Below, in pieces: positions 34,665 through 45,421 of a DNA stretch of 64,000 bases. The position numbers were made by a program, and so were the translations under genes. Where the stretch lies: assembly GCA_025174535.1 (NCBI GenBank), contig JALBUN010000029.1:1-64000 (forward strand), given 5' to 3'. Position 1 is the stretch's first letter; every line of letters starts with the position of its first letter. The notes below the pieces were generated by a model. The model was not told where the DNA came from. It did no database searches and saw nothing but the letters and a program-made list of their open reading frames with translations. Source of the stretch: Cantharellus purpuraceus (taxonomy: Eukaryota; Basidiomycota; Agaricomycetes; Cantharellales; Hydnaceae).

Positions 34665-36911
34665 TCAAAACAATATGGGGCCAGGTTTATGAGGATAAGC
34701 CTGGTGGAAATTGGAGATAATCTCCATTGCATGTCCTAATTCCAAAGCTGGTAGCCAGGAGGTTTCATCATCTGTTCCTTCATATCCTGCCCACTTGACA
34801 AGGTATTGCAATTTGCATTTTTGTCTCTTGTTGATCTTGGAGTCCAGGATCTCTGATATCTTGTACTTTGGTTCTCCATCTATGATGACAGGAGGAACTG
34901 GAGTTGGTTCTTGACTGGAGAATGGATCTGGAGTTGAGGGTTCAAGCATGGAAATGTGGAAGACAGGGTGAATGGAGCGCATGCTTTCTTGTAGATGGAG
35001 GGTAAAGGAGTTAGAGCCTGCTTGAGTGATGATTTTGAAAGGACCAAGGTATTTTTCTGATAGTTTCTTGGAAGGTCTTGTGGTATGGATATTGTCAGAT
35101 TTAATGAAAACCTTGTCTCCAACCTTGAAGTCCAGGGCTGGGGATCAGTGACAGTCAGCAGAGGTGGAGTATTGGAGTTGAGCATTGGAGATGGTCTTTT
35201 GGAGATGCTGATGGAGTTCATGGAGATCTACAGTGAAGTCTCAAGCTCTTGAGGAAGAATGGAGATAAACCAGTAGTGGTGTTCAGAGCATTATTATATG
35301 CGAATTCTGTGAGTGGAAGTAAGTTGGACCAGTTGTCCTGTTGGTAGTTGCAATAGACTCAGAGGTACTGTTCCAGAGTCTGGTTCATTTGTTTGGTTTG
35401 TCCATTGGCTTCTGGATGGTATCCAGAGGTGAAATGGAGTTTGATGTCCAAAGCCTTTCTGAGGGTTTGGAAAAAGGAGGACATGAACTCTGTACCATGG
35501 TTGGAGGTAATGTGTGATGGAACTCCATCCTTGGAGAAGACATGGAGCATGAATAGTTTTGCAAGCATAGGAGCTGTGATGGTGTTGACTGTAGGAATAA
35601 AAATGGACTGCTTGGTGAGGCGATCCACAATAACTAAGATGGTGTTGTAACTGGAGGATGTTGGGAGCTTCTCGATGAAGTCCATGGATATGGAGTTCCA
35701 TGGACTCTCTGGAATGGGGAGTTGCTTGAGTAGTCCATAAAGAAGATGTCTCTGTGACTTTGAGCACATACAAGTGGTACAAGACTTGATGTAAGACTTG
35801 ATGGAACCATGGAGTTCAGGCCAGACATAGTCCCACCTGACTAGTTCTATAGTTTGGTTCTGTCCAAAATGACTGGAGATTGGATGGTCATGTTTGTTCT
35901 GGAGTACATGGAGTTGGAGATTGTTCATGTCGGGAACATAGATACAGCTGCCGAGATGCAGTAAGCCTTCTGGGTCAATGGACCAGCGATTGGTCAGTTT
36001 AATGAGATATCTGGAGATGGCTGGATCTGATCAGAGTGTGGATCGGATATCAGAGTGGAGTGTATCACTGTCCATAGTGATGGCTGCTCAGAGGGCTGGA
36101 GAGTAGAACATTGTTGCTTAGAGGGAAGTGGTTAATTGTTTGTTAGTGAACACAGGCCTAAGATTATGCAGGTTTACTGCTGCATAATCATTTCCTCCCT
36201 CTTTAGGATAGACATCCCATTGTCTAGTTGACAAGTCCAGTTTTGTACTGAGTTTGCTAGGATGGAAATGGATTACCAGATTAAACTGGGACAGGAATTT
36301 GGACCAGTGGGCTTGCCACTGTGTAAGGAGTTTGGTAATTGAAAAGTATTTGAGGTTCTTGTGGTCTGTGATGACATTGACTGGAGTTGGAGATCCTTCA
36401 AGGTAATGTGACCAGGACTCGAAAGCTTCAAAGATTGCAAGTAGTTCTTTATCATGGACATTGTAGTTGAGTTCTGCCAGAGTGAAAGTCTGGGAATGGA
36501 AAGCAATTGGATGAACCTTGTTGTCTGTTGGAGAGATGGTTGATAGAATGGCCACCAGTGTGTAGTCAGAGGTGTCAGTTTCTACAATGATCAGAGATCC
36601 TGGGTTCCATTGCAATAAGACTGGAGCTGTGGTGAAAGCTCTCTTTAATGTTTCAAAGGATGTCCAGCAGGAGTCTGAGAACTCCCATGGAGTTCCTTTA
36701 CAAGTTAAATGAGTCAGTGGAACTGTGAGGTCAGAGTAGTTGAATATGAAATGCCTATAGAAGTTGGCAAATCCTAAGAAGGATTGCACATCTTTGACTT
36801 TGCAGGGTTCTGGCCAATCTTGTATTACCTGGACTTTGCTGGAGTCCATAGTAAGTCTGTTTGGAGACAATATATATCCAAGGTACTCAACCATGCTCTT
36901 GTGGAAAGAAC
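34665..36911 (-). pseudogene. Ty3 family II element a: RNase H, integrase and chromodomain
   Basis: On the minus strand from right to left: the tail of RT (HKSMVEYLGYILSPNRLTMD), RNase H (LIIVETDTSDYTLVAILSTI, FTLAELNYNVHDKELLAIFE), integrase with SMDFIEKLPTSSSYNTILVI, TSNHGTEFMSSFFQTLRKAL and SGYHPEANGQTKQMNQTLEQ (D, D, E), then a chromodomain (EILDSKINKRQKCKLQYLVK, WAGYEGTDDETSWLP). The gene is cut at its RT end at about 36911 by the AT-rich MITE copy. Several stops and frameshifts (for example near 35945 and 35230). The second Asp is preserved (TSNHG, usually TSDRG). Confidence 0.88.
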
Positions 36912-37350
36912 ATTTGCACAACACACTTAGATTAAAACTTATTTTCATATTTCAACATGATTCTCAAATTTTACACAATATACTAGATTAAAACATATTT
37001 GATATTTTGGCATAATTCTCAAAAATAATTCTTTTTTTCCCCATTTAGTGGTGGCAACTCTCTTGAGGGAACATCCAAATATCATTGATTCTTTCTTATA
37101 CAATACTTGTAACATAATTTGAACTATCTTTAATCCCCACCTGGTATTTGTATATCTAAATAACCTATATAATACCAATTATATTAATACATACATTACT
37201 GTTATATTCATATAAACAGTTATGTTCATCTCAACCAATTGTCTTATCTTTTAAAGTTTATTAAAATATAGAATATATATTCATATTTATGAAAATTTCA
37301 CACATCCAAAATCTTTTAAGATATCCAAATTGTAACTCCCTGGCTTATAT
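36912..37350 (-). mobile_element. Partial inverted copy of the MITE-like element
   Basis: Reverse-complement match to about 24835-25265 (shared words include CTGGTATTTGTATATCTAAAT and ATCCAAATATCATTGATTCTT). Both ends with the terminal inverted repeats are missing, so it was truncated on the RT side and on the LTR side. Confidence 0.72.
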
Positions 37351-37452
37351 GGAGAACAATAATGGAGTTTGGGGTTGATGGAGGTGGAGTTGAAGGAGCT
37401 GGAGATGGAGATGGAGATCTGGAGATTGGACTTGGTGTTACAGGATGTAACA
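37351..37452 (-). repeat. LTR type B fragment, 3' LTR of family II element b
   Basis: About 100 bases matching the end of LTR type B (GAACAATAATGGAGTTTGGGGTTG ... TTGGTGTTACAGGATGTAACA). The following GTATCTCCCTTCT is the purine tract on the minus strand. Confidence 0.75.
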
Positions 37453-37921
37453 GTATCTCCCTTCTAGATCAAGCCCATGAGATCTTAGTTAGCATCATGG
37501 GAAAATTGTTGGTATATGCATTTTGAATTGGCACACAAGGCTGGGCCAATTTATTAAACATGTGTTGCCTCTCTCCTTATCTCTTACCACCATCTGCTAT
37601 GCCCTCTGCTGAAGAACTTCACCAGCAACACACTGAGTTGGATAAGTCAATCGCAGAGGTGGATGCCACAGAGAAAAAGAAGGCAGAAGAAGAGAAGAGG
37701 ATCATGAGGAAGGAAGTGGCTTGAGTCAGGGTGGAGGCCACAAAGAAAAGGGCCTTGAGGAAGGTAGTTGCAAAAGGCAAGGAAGTGGTCAGGGATCTGG
37801 GTGAGGGGTCCAAACTGGACCTCATATCTGATACATGTGTCAAGCACAATGATGTGTGCAAGTGGGCAATGGTGAGTTGTTATGCACTAGGTCCAAATCG
37901 GGGTTGGAGATTGGTTTGAGG

Positions 37922-38017
37922 TTTGGTTGGAGGTTTGGTTGGAGGTTTGGTTGGAGGTTTGGTTGGAGGTTTGGTTGGAGGTTTGGTTGGAGGTTTGGTT
38001 GGAGGTCTGGTTGGGGT
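37922..38017 (+). repeat. 12-bp minisatellite inside LTR A
   Basis: TTTGGTTGGAGG repeated seven times perfectly plus one variant. The same place in other LTR A copies has one to four units (for example four around 56630-56675). It produces a spurious LEVW-repeat open frame. Confidence 0.9.
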
Positions 38018-38411
38018 TGGAGAAGGAGTCAGGTACATTGTGGGGGTCAGAATGGACTTGGCTTCAGCTTATGTGCTGCACCCCCACTAATACTGGTGTC
38101 CAAGATTTTGGAGATGGAGTATGACTTAGAGAGTTAGGATTGGACTTAGGAACTAGGTGTGATTCAATATTCAAACTGGGGAATGAAGTCCCCAGTTGGG
38201 CAACTTAAATACATATTTGAAATCTAATAATAATTACTCCGGTGATGGGTCTCTGAGGCCAATGGCCTTACATGAGTATGTCCAAGTCCAACGGGGATGG
38301 ATGTCCAGGTTCCTATGGTGATGCTGATGCATCAATTGGAACCGGACACGGATGGGCAAGATTCGGCAGTGACAATCGGACAGATAATGGAGACGTGATG
38401 ATTCCCAAATG

Positions 38412-39232
38412 TGTTAAGAAAAGATATGGAGGGGTGTTGTGGGTGAGTGTAAGATGAAGGTGAGGGATGGTGGCGAAGTAGATTTTTGAATAGGGGAGCA
38501 ATTACTGCAAGGATGCAGATATATGCAGGGTCGATGGAAAGGTGTTGTTTAGTAGAGTAATGTTACCAAATATCAGAATATTTGGTTAAGAACTGGGACT
38601 TCTGCAGAATATTTGAGCAGAAATGGGAATAGCAACACTTCGAAAAAGTGTTTGCTTAATAGAAATGGATGTAATGATCCAAATCGTTCGTAATTTGAGA
38701 TAGAAATATTTTATGCAATATCCTAATGGGATATGCAAAAGATTTCAAATCGAATAGGTCGTTTAGGAGTTATTCCAGGAACGACAGAAAGTTGACACAA
38801 GCTGTTTGTTTGCAGCTTGGAAGGGATTAAAAGTAGTGAATCTCCTTATTGATACTTGTACACAGTTGTAGTTAATATACAATTTGACAATCACATGATA
38901 AAAAAACCTTTTAGTAAGATTGAAACATGATAAAAGAAAAGATGTGGATACTGATAATATGTGATGTCATGGGGAAAAACTTTTTATAGAGAAAGGAATT
39001 TTTACCTGTTTGACTTGAGGTTTATGACGAATGAAAATCATCATAATACCTCCCTTTGTGAGTAGTAGCTATCCCCGTAGAATGAAAGGATGGCTCACAA
39101 AATAAAATCGAAAAACACCTCCTCCTCATCCCTTAATCAAAAATTCCCAAACTTTTCACAACTTTTCCTTATCATAAAACTCCCCCCTCTTGCTCCAATA
39201 GATTGTAATATTACTTGAATAAATTCTTAACA
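38412..39232. mobile_element. Solo LTR type F, 821 bp, target duplication AAATG
   Basis: Begins TGTTAAGAAAAGATATGG and ends AATAAATTCTTAACA. AAATG at 38407-38411 is repeated at 39233-39237. Removing it restores the type-A LTR (CCAAATGGAGTATA...). No coding capacity. Single copy in the window. Confidence 0.9.
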
Positions 39233-40049
39233 AAATGGAGTATATATTTCATATGCATGGGGATCTGGGCATTAATGAATATAGTCATAACATGAGTGAA
39301 ACAGTGACTGAATTTTAGATTTCATACTGATTATTGTTTTTGTTTTCTAGACTGGAAAATCTCACTCATGCCTCATGTGCCAGTCAAACTGGCTGAAATG
39401 TGAGGTAAAAGGTAGTGCTCCTCCTTGATGGAAACATGATTGTGAAGAGGGCAGCAGCATGGTGGACCCTTCTCCCAAGCAATGATGGACTAGGACTGCA
39501 AGTACAGGTCCTGCCACTGAGGCTGTTCCTCATGCATTGGTCAAAGCTGTGCAGGATGTTAGTATTAACGCAGCTGCTGTGGCCCATCAATTAATCAAGG
39601 TTTCCAAGCACATCAAGGGAACAAATGTGGCTCTCCAGGGCATTGAGACACACATGGGTGAGCTCATGGATGTCCCACCACTATACAATGGGACAGAGAT
39701 GGAGTCTGCTCCAAAGGGAGTTAGATGCACTGGAGCTAGAAGTTCTAGGCACCATATATGACACAGGCTCGAACTCCTCAGGATCTTGGGACTCCATGGA
39801 GAATCTTGATAGGTTGGATGATGAGAGGTGGTGGCCATAGGAGGAGATAGATAGGATGCTTAGGGAGGAGATAGATAGGATGCTTAGGGAGCAGAAGTTG
39901 GAATTGGAGAATTTGGAGAAGGAGGGAACAGTGGATGGGGAATCAGAGGAGTCAGGTGTAGGGGAATCAGAGATAGAGGAGAAGTGATGTATCTAGAGAA
40001 CATGATGACTAGTGGATGACTGATTTCTTGGAGAAAAAACTGGAGTGAA

Positions 40050-41178
40050 TCAAAACAATATGGGGCCAGGTTTATGAGGATAAGCCTGGTGGAAATTGGA
40101 GATAATCTCCATTGCATGTCCTAGTTCCAAAGCTGGTAGCCAGGAGGTTTCATCATCTGTTCCTTCATATCCTGCCCACTTGACAAGGTATTGCAATTTG
40201 CATTTTTGTCTCTTGTTGATCTTGGAGTCCAGGATCTCTGATATCTTGTACTTTGGTTCTCCATCTATGACAACAGAAGGAACTGGAGTTGGTTCTTGAC
40301 TGGAGAATGGATCTGGAGTTGAGGGTTCAAGCATGGAAACATGGAAACATGGAAGATGGGGTGAATGGTGTTAAGTGTCTGGGACAACTTGGGGTTCAAT
40401 GGAAAAAGGCTGGAGTTCAGCTGCTAGTAAAGAGGGAGATGGGACTTTACTGTTCCAGTTCAACTGGAGACAGAGTGGGAGCAATACTAGTGAGTTGGAT
40501 CAAGTGGACTTGGCTTCAACTTGTGTGTTGCACCCCCTCAGATCGTCAGTCCAATATTTTGGAGTTTGGAGTATGGAGTTGGATCAGGGATCCAGAGTTC
40601 AACTTGTCAAGAAGGTATTTGTCAAGAAGCTAGCAACCAAGAAGTTAATGGGGAAAATCTTAGTTGATATACTAACTACTGTAATAGACAGAGAGTAGCC
40701 CATATAAGTATGTGGAGAATTGAATGCTGAAACTAAAATGATAAGACAATAAGATGGATATGGAGTACAACATGGAAAGGAGTTTGGAGTTTGGACCCAA
40801 GTCCAAACTGAAACTAAACAATAATAAAGAAGGAGGTTTGTTGTAACCCATAAGAAGGAACTACTTATAGAGAGAACAATAATGGAGTTTGGGGTTGATG
40901 GAGGTGGAGTTGACAGAGATGGAGATGAAGGAGATGGAGGTCCAGAGTTCAGACTTGGTGTTACAGTATGTAACAAATGGAGCGCATGCTTTCTTGTAGA
41001 TGGAGGGTAAAGGAGTTAGAGCCTGCTTGAGCAATGATTTTGAAAGGACCAAGATATTTTTCTGATAGTTTCTTGGAAGGTCTTGTGGTACAGATGTTGT
41101 CAGATTTGACAAAAACCTTGTCTCCAACCTTGAAGTCTGGGGCCAGGGATCGGTGATGGTCAGTGGAGGTGGAGTATC
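40050..41178 (-). pseudogene. Ty3 family II element b: integrase end and chromodomain, split by an LTR
   Basis: Chromodomain at 40050-40334 (PKYKISEILDSKINKRQKCK, WAGYEGTDDETSWLPALELG), almost identical to 34665-34982. The frame is interrupted by a solo LTR at 40369-40975 and resumes as GDKVFVKSDNICTTRPSKKL and GPFKIIAQAGSNSFTLHLQE. It stops abruptly at about 41178, where the dehydrogenase sequence begins. Confidence 0.87.
40369..40975 (-). mobile_element. Solo LTR type B, 607 bp, target duplication AATGG
   Basis: Plus-strand ends TGTTAAGTGTCTGGGAC and CAGTATGTAACA. AATGG at 40364-40368 is repeated at 40976-40980. The uninterrupted site GTGAATGGAGCGC is seen at 34970. This copy defines the complete LTR of family II. 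Confidence 0.93.
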
Positions 41179-41975
41179 TGTTTTGGATGCTCTTGCTCCC
41201 TGCACTCGAGCATTCCACTACTGAAAACGGTGTGAAAGCTCACGTCGTCAACACGTCTTCCTCAGCCCACATATATGCTACTGGCAACGGAATGGATTGG
41301 GCAGCGTTCAAAGGTGGTCCAGAACGTGATGCAAAAATAAAGAAATGGGGCCCAACAGGCTTGCCGGGAACTGGAGCTCAATGGCACCTCTATGGCTTTA
41401 GTAAAATGGTAATCTTATTTTCACTTCAACTCACTAGTAATTATCCTTTCTCACAGACGCACTTAGGGAAATATCATGTTCACCCACCTCCTGAACAGAC
41501 ATCACCACGATAAGGTCGCCTCTTATTCTCTTCACCCAGGTGGCATTAGCACAGAACTTCAACGGCATGTCCCTTTGATCACTCCACACGAGAGCTCAAG
41601 GATTAACATCACGCGCAATGTAGGCATGGTAATGCTATTGAAAAAGCTGCAGCGAGGATGATGTTAAAACCTGTGGCGTACGTGACCTCCAACCCGTATA
41701 TACCCCACTCTAACAAGTGCGCATACTTAGTTACGGTGCGTTTACTCAACTCTGGGCTGGAACCATGCCAGAAGCCGAACAAGCGGTCGGTAGCGTGAGT
41801 GTTATGCTTGCCTTGTTTTTTTTCATGTGGCTTAATAGATTGCCTGTAGTACCTAATCCCATGGGCTCGTATCGGCACTGCCGACCCCCGTGCGGCAGAT
41901 GAGAAGGTACAGAACGAGTTACTGGCATATCTAGAAGAACAGATTAAGGCCATCAAAGAGCCGATACGAGCTTGA
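41179..41975 (+). pseudogene. Short-chain dehydrogenase/reductase, N-terminus missing
   Basis: The C-terminal two thirds of a retinol-dehydrogenase-like SDR. It starts in the helix before the catalytic Ser (MLLLPALEHSTTENGVKA), then VVNTSSSAH (catalytic Ser), FKGGPERDAKIKKWGP, YGFSK (catalytic Tyr and Lys), a GT..AG intron (41409-41466), GNIMFTHLLNRHHHDKVASY, SLHPGGISTELQRHVPL, an uncertain intron to 41730, YGAFTQLWAGTMPEAEQAVG, an intron 41795-41849, and YLIPWARIGTADPRAADEKV to the stop at 41973-41975. The Rossmann N-terminus with the GxxxGxG nucleotide motif is absent because Ty3 sequence begins at 41178. It is convergent with the terpene cyclase copy that ends at 42094. I could not find the missing exons elsewhere in the window. 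Confidence 0.85.
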
Positions 41976-42093
41976 TGACCGTTGATGATCGGCACGTTGA
42001 AATCGTGCACCCGAACATGAGTAAATACAATTATTGTCATACGCACTTGTACCGCCATATACCTATATTCTACCACAACCAGAACATGATATC

Positions 42094-43933
42094 TCAATTT
42101 ACTGAGATATCAGCCGATTGTCGGGCCAAGTTCGAAGTAGTCTCAGCCGCTTGAATGGCCTTGATCGCCAACGCAGTCGTCAGTCCGACGTTGGCGATCG
42201 TGGCCCCCGATGATCCGAGTTTGTATATCGAGCCCGTTGCCCACGACCCATTGTCGCACTGCATCGAAGCCAGCTTCCGGACATCTGCATCGCAAACAAG
42301 TCCAACCGTCGCAGCTGCCAATATACGCATCCCTAATGCGAGGGAGTCTGCCTCAACCTCAAATCGCTCCATGACACGCGCCTTGTAGACATGGTTGAAG
42401 CGCTGATGAACGGAAGGTGAACTCTGCATGAGACGGGAGAGGAAGAAGAGGAACGCCTCTGCTGTTGTGTAGTACAGGGTTCCGTCGGTATATGCGCGAC
42501 AAACGAGACATGAATATACCCAGTCAAGGGTGGACTCCAGTTCATGTCCTCGGCCGTTACGATAGAACAGCGTGAGAACGTTGACACACACGACGGGATC
42601 TGAAGACCGGTTGAATGATGAGTAGTGATAGATATGGCCTGGATCATACCTAGTCGAGGACGAGAGTGATCAAAGTAAACTTGCACCAGACCATCCTGAT
42701 CACGGAACAAAAGCATCTCGTCCATAATACTAAACTTCGTTGCGTCGTCAACATCTGCTACCGTCAACGCATTAGCGGCAGTATACAAGTCATCACTATT
42801 GTGGAAATTATTACAATTTTAAATTCCACGTAGATGCTCTGCTTACGGAAACTGTTCCTTCCAGAACACCGAAGGGACCGATGGCATGGACGAAGAGTAA
42901 CGGAAGAAATTTGACAGACGAGGCGATAGATCGTAATCCACAAGGGACCTGCACGCATCATGAGGGAGACATGTCTGCAGAAAACATATTCGCGTACTTA
43001 TCACCAGTGGCTTCTTGAATGAGAAGCGGCGTATAATTCTGTAATTATTCTGAGACGTGCGAGGAATGGGCTGTGCTTTCGCTTCTCACCTCGTGCAAGA
43101 TTACACCATCGGAAGTCACAAGTCAGGTTTTTCCTATTCGTACGCAGGAAACTCTTGGCTCCGTTCGATCTGGTCCCCACAGAGAGCCTTCAATTGTTGT
43201 GTCACATTGGTGATGTTGTCGAATACAATGCCGTGCATTCCAAAAGAGCGTGCAGTGATCACATTTTCAATCTTGTCGTCCACAAAGATGGTGTGAGCGG
43301 GGTCAATACTGGCCTGTGTCAAGACATGTCTGTAAAATCCCATGTGCGGCTTGCGTTCGTGTGCCTTGGCTCTGAATTGTGCACCGTCAACGGAATTATG
43401 TGTATGATTGATCAAAACTCACGAGATGAAGATCTCATCGAAGAGGGACCACTGGGAAGGATCTAATTTTTTCTCGACTGCGACCCAATCAGGAGCAGAC
43501 ATGTTGGCATTGCGAAGATTCGTCGTCCACTTGCTTTGATAGCTGTGATTGTTTCGATCAGAGTGGCGTTGCTCTTCAACGATTCGCGAGCAATTGAGAA
43601 GGAGTGTGCTACATCACCCGCAGAGAGATTGTACTCTTTGGCTAGTTGAGCGTAGGCCGCCTCTTCAGTCAGGTTCCCCTTTTCGTATTCGAACCAGATC
43701 GAGGAGCGGAGAAGGCGCCTGAGGAGTATAGAGGAGATGGGAGATCTTGAGGACGAGGTAGAGTATGTGAAGAGGACGTCTCCAAGGTCGAATATCACGC
43801 TTGTGAAGCGTACAGTGCTCGAAACCCTCGGTAAATTTGCAACGACATGAGGAATGGTGTATTGTGAATCATTGCCATGATCGTTGATACCGTGGGTCTT
43901 GTCCAGATTTAGCAAAGCAGAAGCAAGGGTCAT
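42094..43933 (-). pseudogene. HAD-like terpene cyclase, copy 1, inactivated
   Basis: Tandem copy of the gene at 45422-47252, with the same exon layout. The N-terminal HAD domain reads FTSVIFDLGDVLFTYS and later IFVDDKIENVITA. The C-terminal class II cyclase-like domain ends with CDNGSWATGSIYKLGSSG, a QW-like motif, and stops at 42094-42096. Two defects are visible. One base is missing between 43508 and 43509 compared with copy 2 (ATGTTGG-CATTG against ATGTTGGACATTG), which shifts the frame in the middle of the HAD domain. The aspartate-rich motif is DDLYTA where copy 2 has DDLDTS; the Tyr codon TAT is at 42783-42785. Introns at 42600-42649 and 42796-42846 have GT..AG ends and match copy 2. 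Loss of the central Asp would remove the catalytic acid of protonation-initiated cyclisation. Confidence 0.88.
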
Positions 43934-45421
43934 GTCTCGTCCTTGAAGTCCTCCACAAACGTGAATGTACGTTTGTATGTTATTGCATAGATGGTCAAGG
44001 TGAGCATTTTAAAGTATTGGTTAGCGCCCTTGGACTTGTTCTAGAATCGTTCCCATTTTTGCATTTCTTCAAAGCGTGATGGACTTGACACTCGGGAGAT
44101 TGAGTACGCCGGACGAATAAAAGAACAGGACTCACCGGTCTCTCGCTATCCTTAGGGCCGGGCAAAAAAATTTCAAGTCAAGGCGATACAGCAGTGCTAC
44201 GATGCAAGTTAACATCGAGAACATGCCTGTCAGAGACACTAGGTACAGAATCCATTCACCGCAAAGGCACAAACACTTTTCTTCAATTGACATCTGTACC
44301 TCAATTTATCAGGTTCAGATTCAGCAGTGACTACGATAGCGTGAGCCGGCAATGTGTAGTCCGAGGTCAAGCAAAATTTTTTGACACCAATAAATATCGG
44401 CAAGCTGGATTGAAAAGTATTAAGCACAGAATTCAGGTCTGCTAAAATTTGCTGACTTTACGATGTTTTTTAAGCTTCGCATAGGATGACCGCATTTTTA
44501 TATCCATGTGTATAAACTCAATGAGCGCGATGAATATGAGTGTGACTAATTGAGAGTGACGTCAGACATCTGAATCTTCAGATGCCTTGTAAATCAAGCG
44601 TTATGTTGAAAGCGGAACTATGCCGGAGTTTAGCTCAGTCTACACGGTATGAGTGTAAAGACTGTTTTATATTTTAGCTATTCCGGAGTTTAGCTAAGGC
44701 AAAGGAAAATGTGAGCAACAATAGCTAGTAACTAAGTGGAATGTCTCACCTCTGTCTACACGGTATGAGTGTGAAGACTGAGGAGAGAGGACGGGAGTAT
44801 GACGTCGAAATATATTACTTATTATGGGTGCTTGTGGACTCACTGATCTATTTCCAACACGCTACTGCTAGTGGAAGTCTTAACGAAAACTGATCCGGTA
44901 GGAAGGTTGGGCTTTATAGTAACTATCCACAGCGGTTGGATTTGGCAGGTAACCTCATTTATTTTTACCAGACTCGGGCAATTACAGGAGCGAAATTTCA
45001 GGACACGCTCCCTGTTACAGCAGACCCTCACATATTGCATTGGATTTGGTCATCGTGCAACCAAATCGGGCGGCAGGTATATAAGCGCCTAAACATTTTG
45101 TTCATCACTGTATATCGGTAGGGCTGAGAGATAGCCTATGCAAATATCATGAGGATTCCCTCATGGAGGAACCTTCAAACAGTCTGCAGCCGGTACCCTA
45201 TAGCGCCTCAGGCCGAAATAACCTGTTTCTCCTCAACCGTGGAGCCTTGAGGCAACATCATCAAAGCCTACAGAACTCAGCAGCGTGGGAAACTTGGAGA
45301 TAGTGGCTCAAATCCAGCGGGGGACTCGATAGGAGAGCAACGGCGAGCAAAGGTCGTAATCATGTACATTCGGAAACCAGGTAAGCTTCTATTCACTATT
45401 CCATATCGACATACCAGTCTC
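43934..45421. other. Intergenic region between the two terpene cyclase copies
   Basis: Presumed promoter of copy 1 and 3' region of copy 2. It contains direct repeats: CTACACGGTATGAGTGT followed by A/G-AAGACTG at about 44640 and 44757, and CCGGAGTTTAGCT at about 44622 and 44684. Short open frames here have no recognisable motif. Confidence 0.5.

Larger units (their letters stand above)
37878..39292 (+). mobile_element. Solo LTR type A in an intron donor, target duplication TGAGT, itself interrupted
   Basis: Left part 37878-38411 (TGTTATGCACTAGGTCC...), right part 39233-39292 (...ATAGTCATAACA). TGAGT at 37873-37877 is repeated at 39293-39297. Contains an expanded 12-bp tandem repeat at 37922-38017 (TTTGGTTGGAGG, eight units). 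A type-F LTR is inserted in it. Confidence 0.9.
37599..39987 (+). pseudogene. Antisense extra gene of Ty3 family II, copy 2, interrupted by nested LTRs
   Basis: Starts MPSAEELHQQHTELDKSIAE; the helix EKKKAEEEKRIMRKEVA is followed by a TGA, then VRVEATKKRALRKVVAKGKE. The first half of the cysteine cluster reads SDTCVKHNDVCKWAM, so the first Cys is lost. The intron donor is hit by LTR A (37878-39292). After it comes the acceptor and TGKSHSCLMCQSNWLKCE, then VKAVQDVSINAAAVAHQLIK and a stop at 39985-39987. The parallel exon structure with copy 1 supports the intron. Confidence 0.65.

Noticed and set aside
37856..38137. LEVW-repeat protein (WRFGWRFGW in another frame)
   Set aside because: Product of the 12-bp minisatellite in LTR A; open in several frames by chance.
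41609..42097. 162-codon minus-strand open frame downstream of the terpene cyclase
   Set aside because: It is the antisense of the dehydrogenase C-terminus on the plus strand, whose frame matches a known family.
42333..42788. Apparent frameshift in the cyclase domain of copy 1 near 42600-42650
   Set aside because: Both copies have a GTATGA...AG segment here (50 and 48 bases). Removing it joins the same residues (RL-D-PVVCVNV) in both, so it is an intron, not a mutation. The real frameshift is at 43508.
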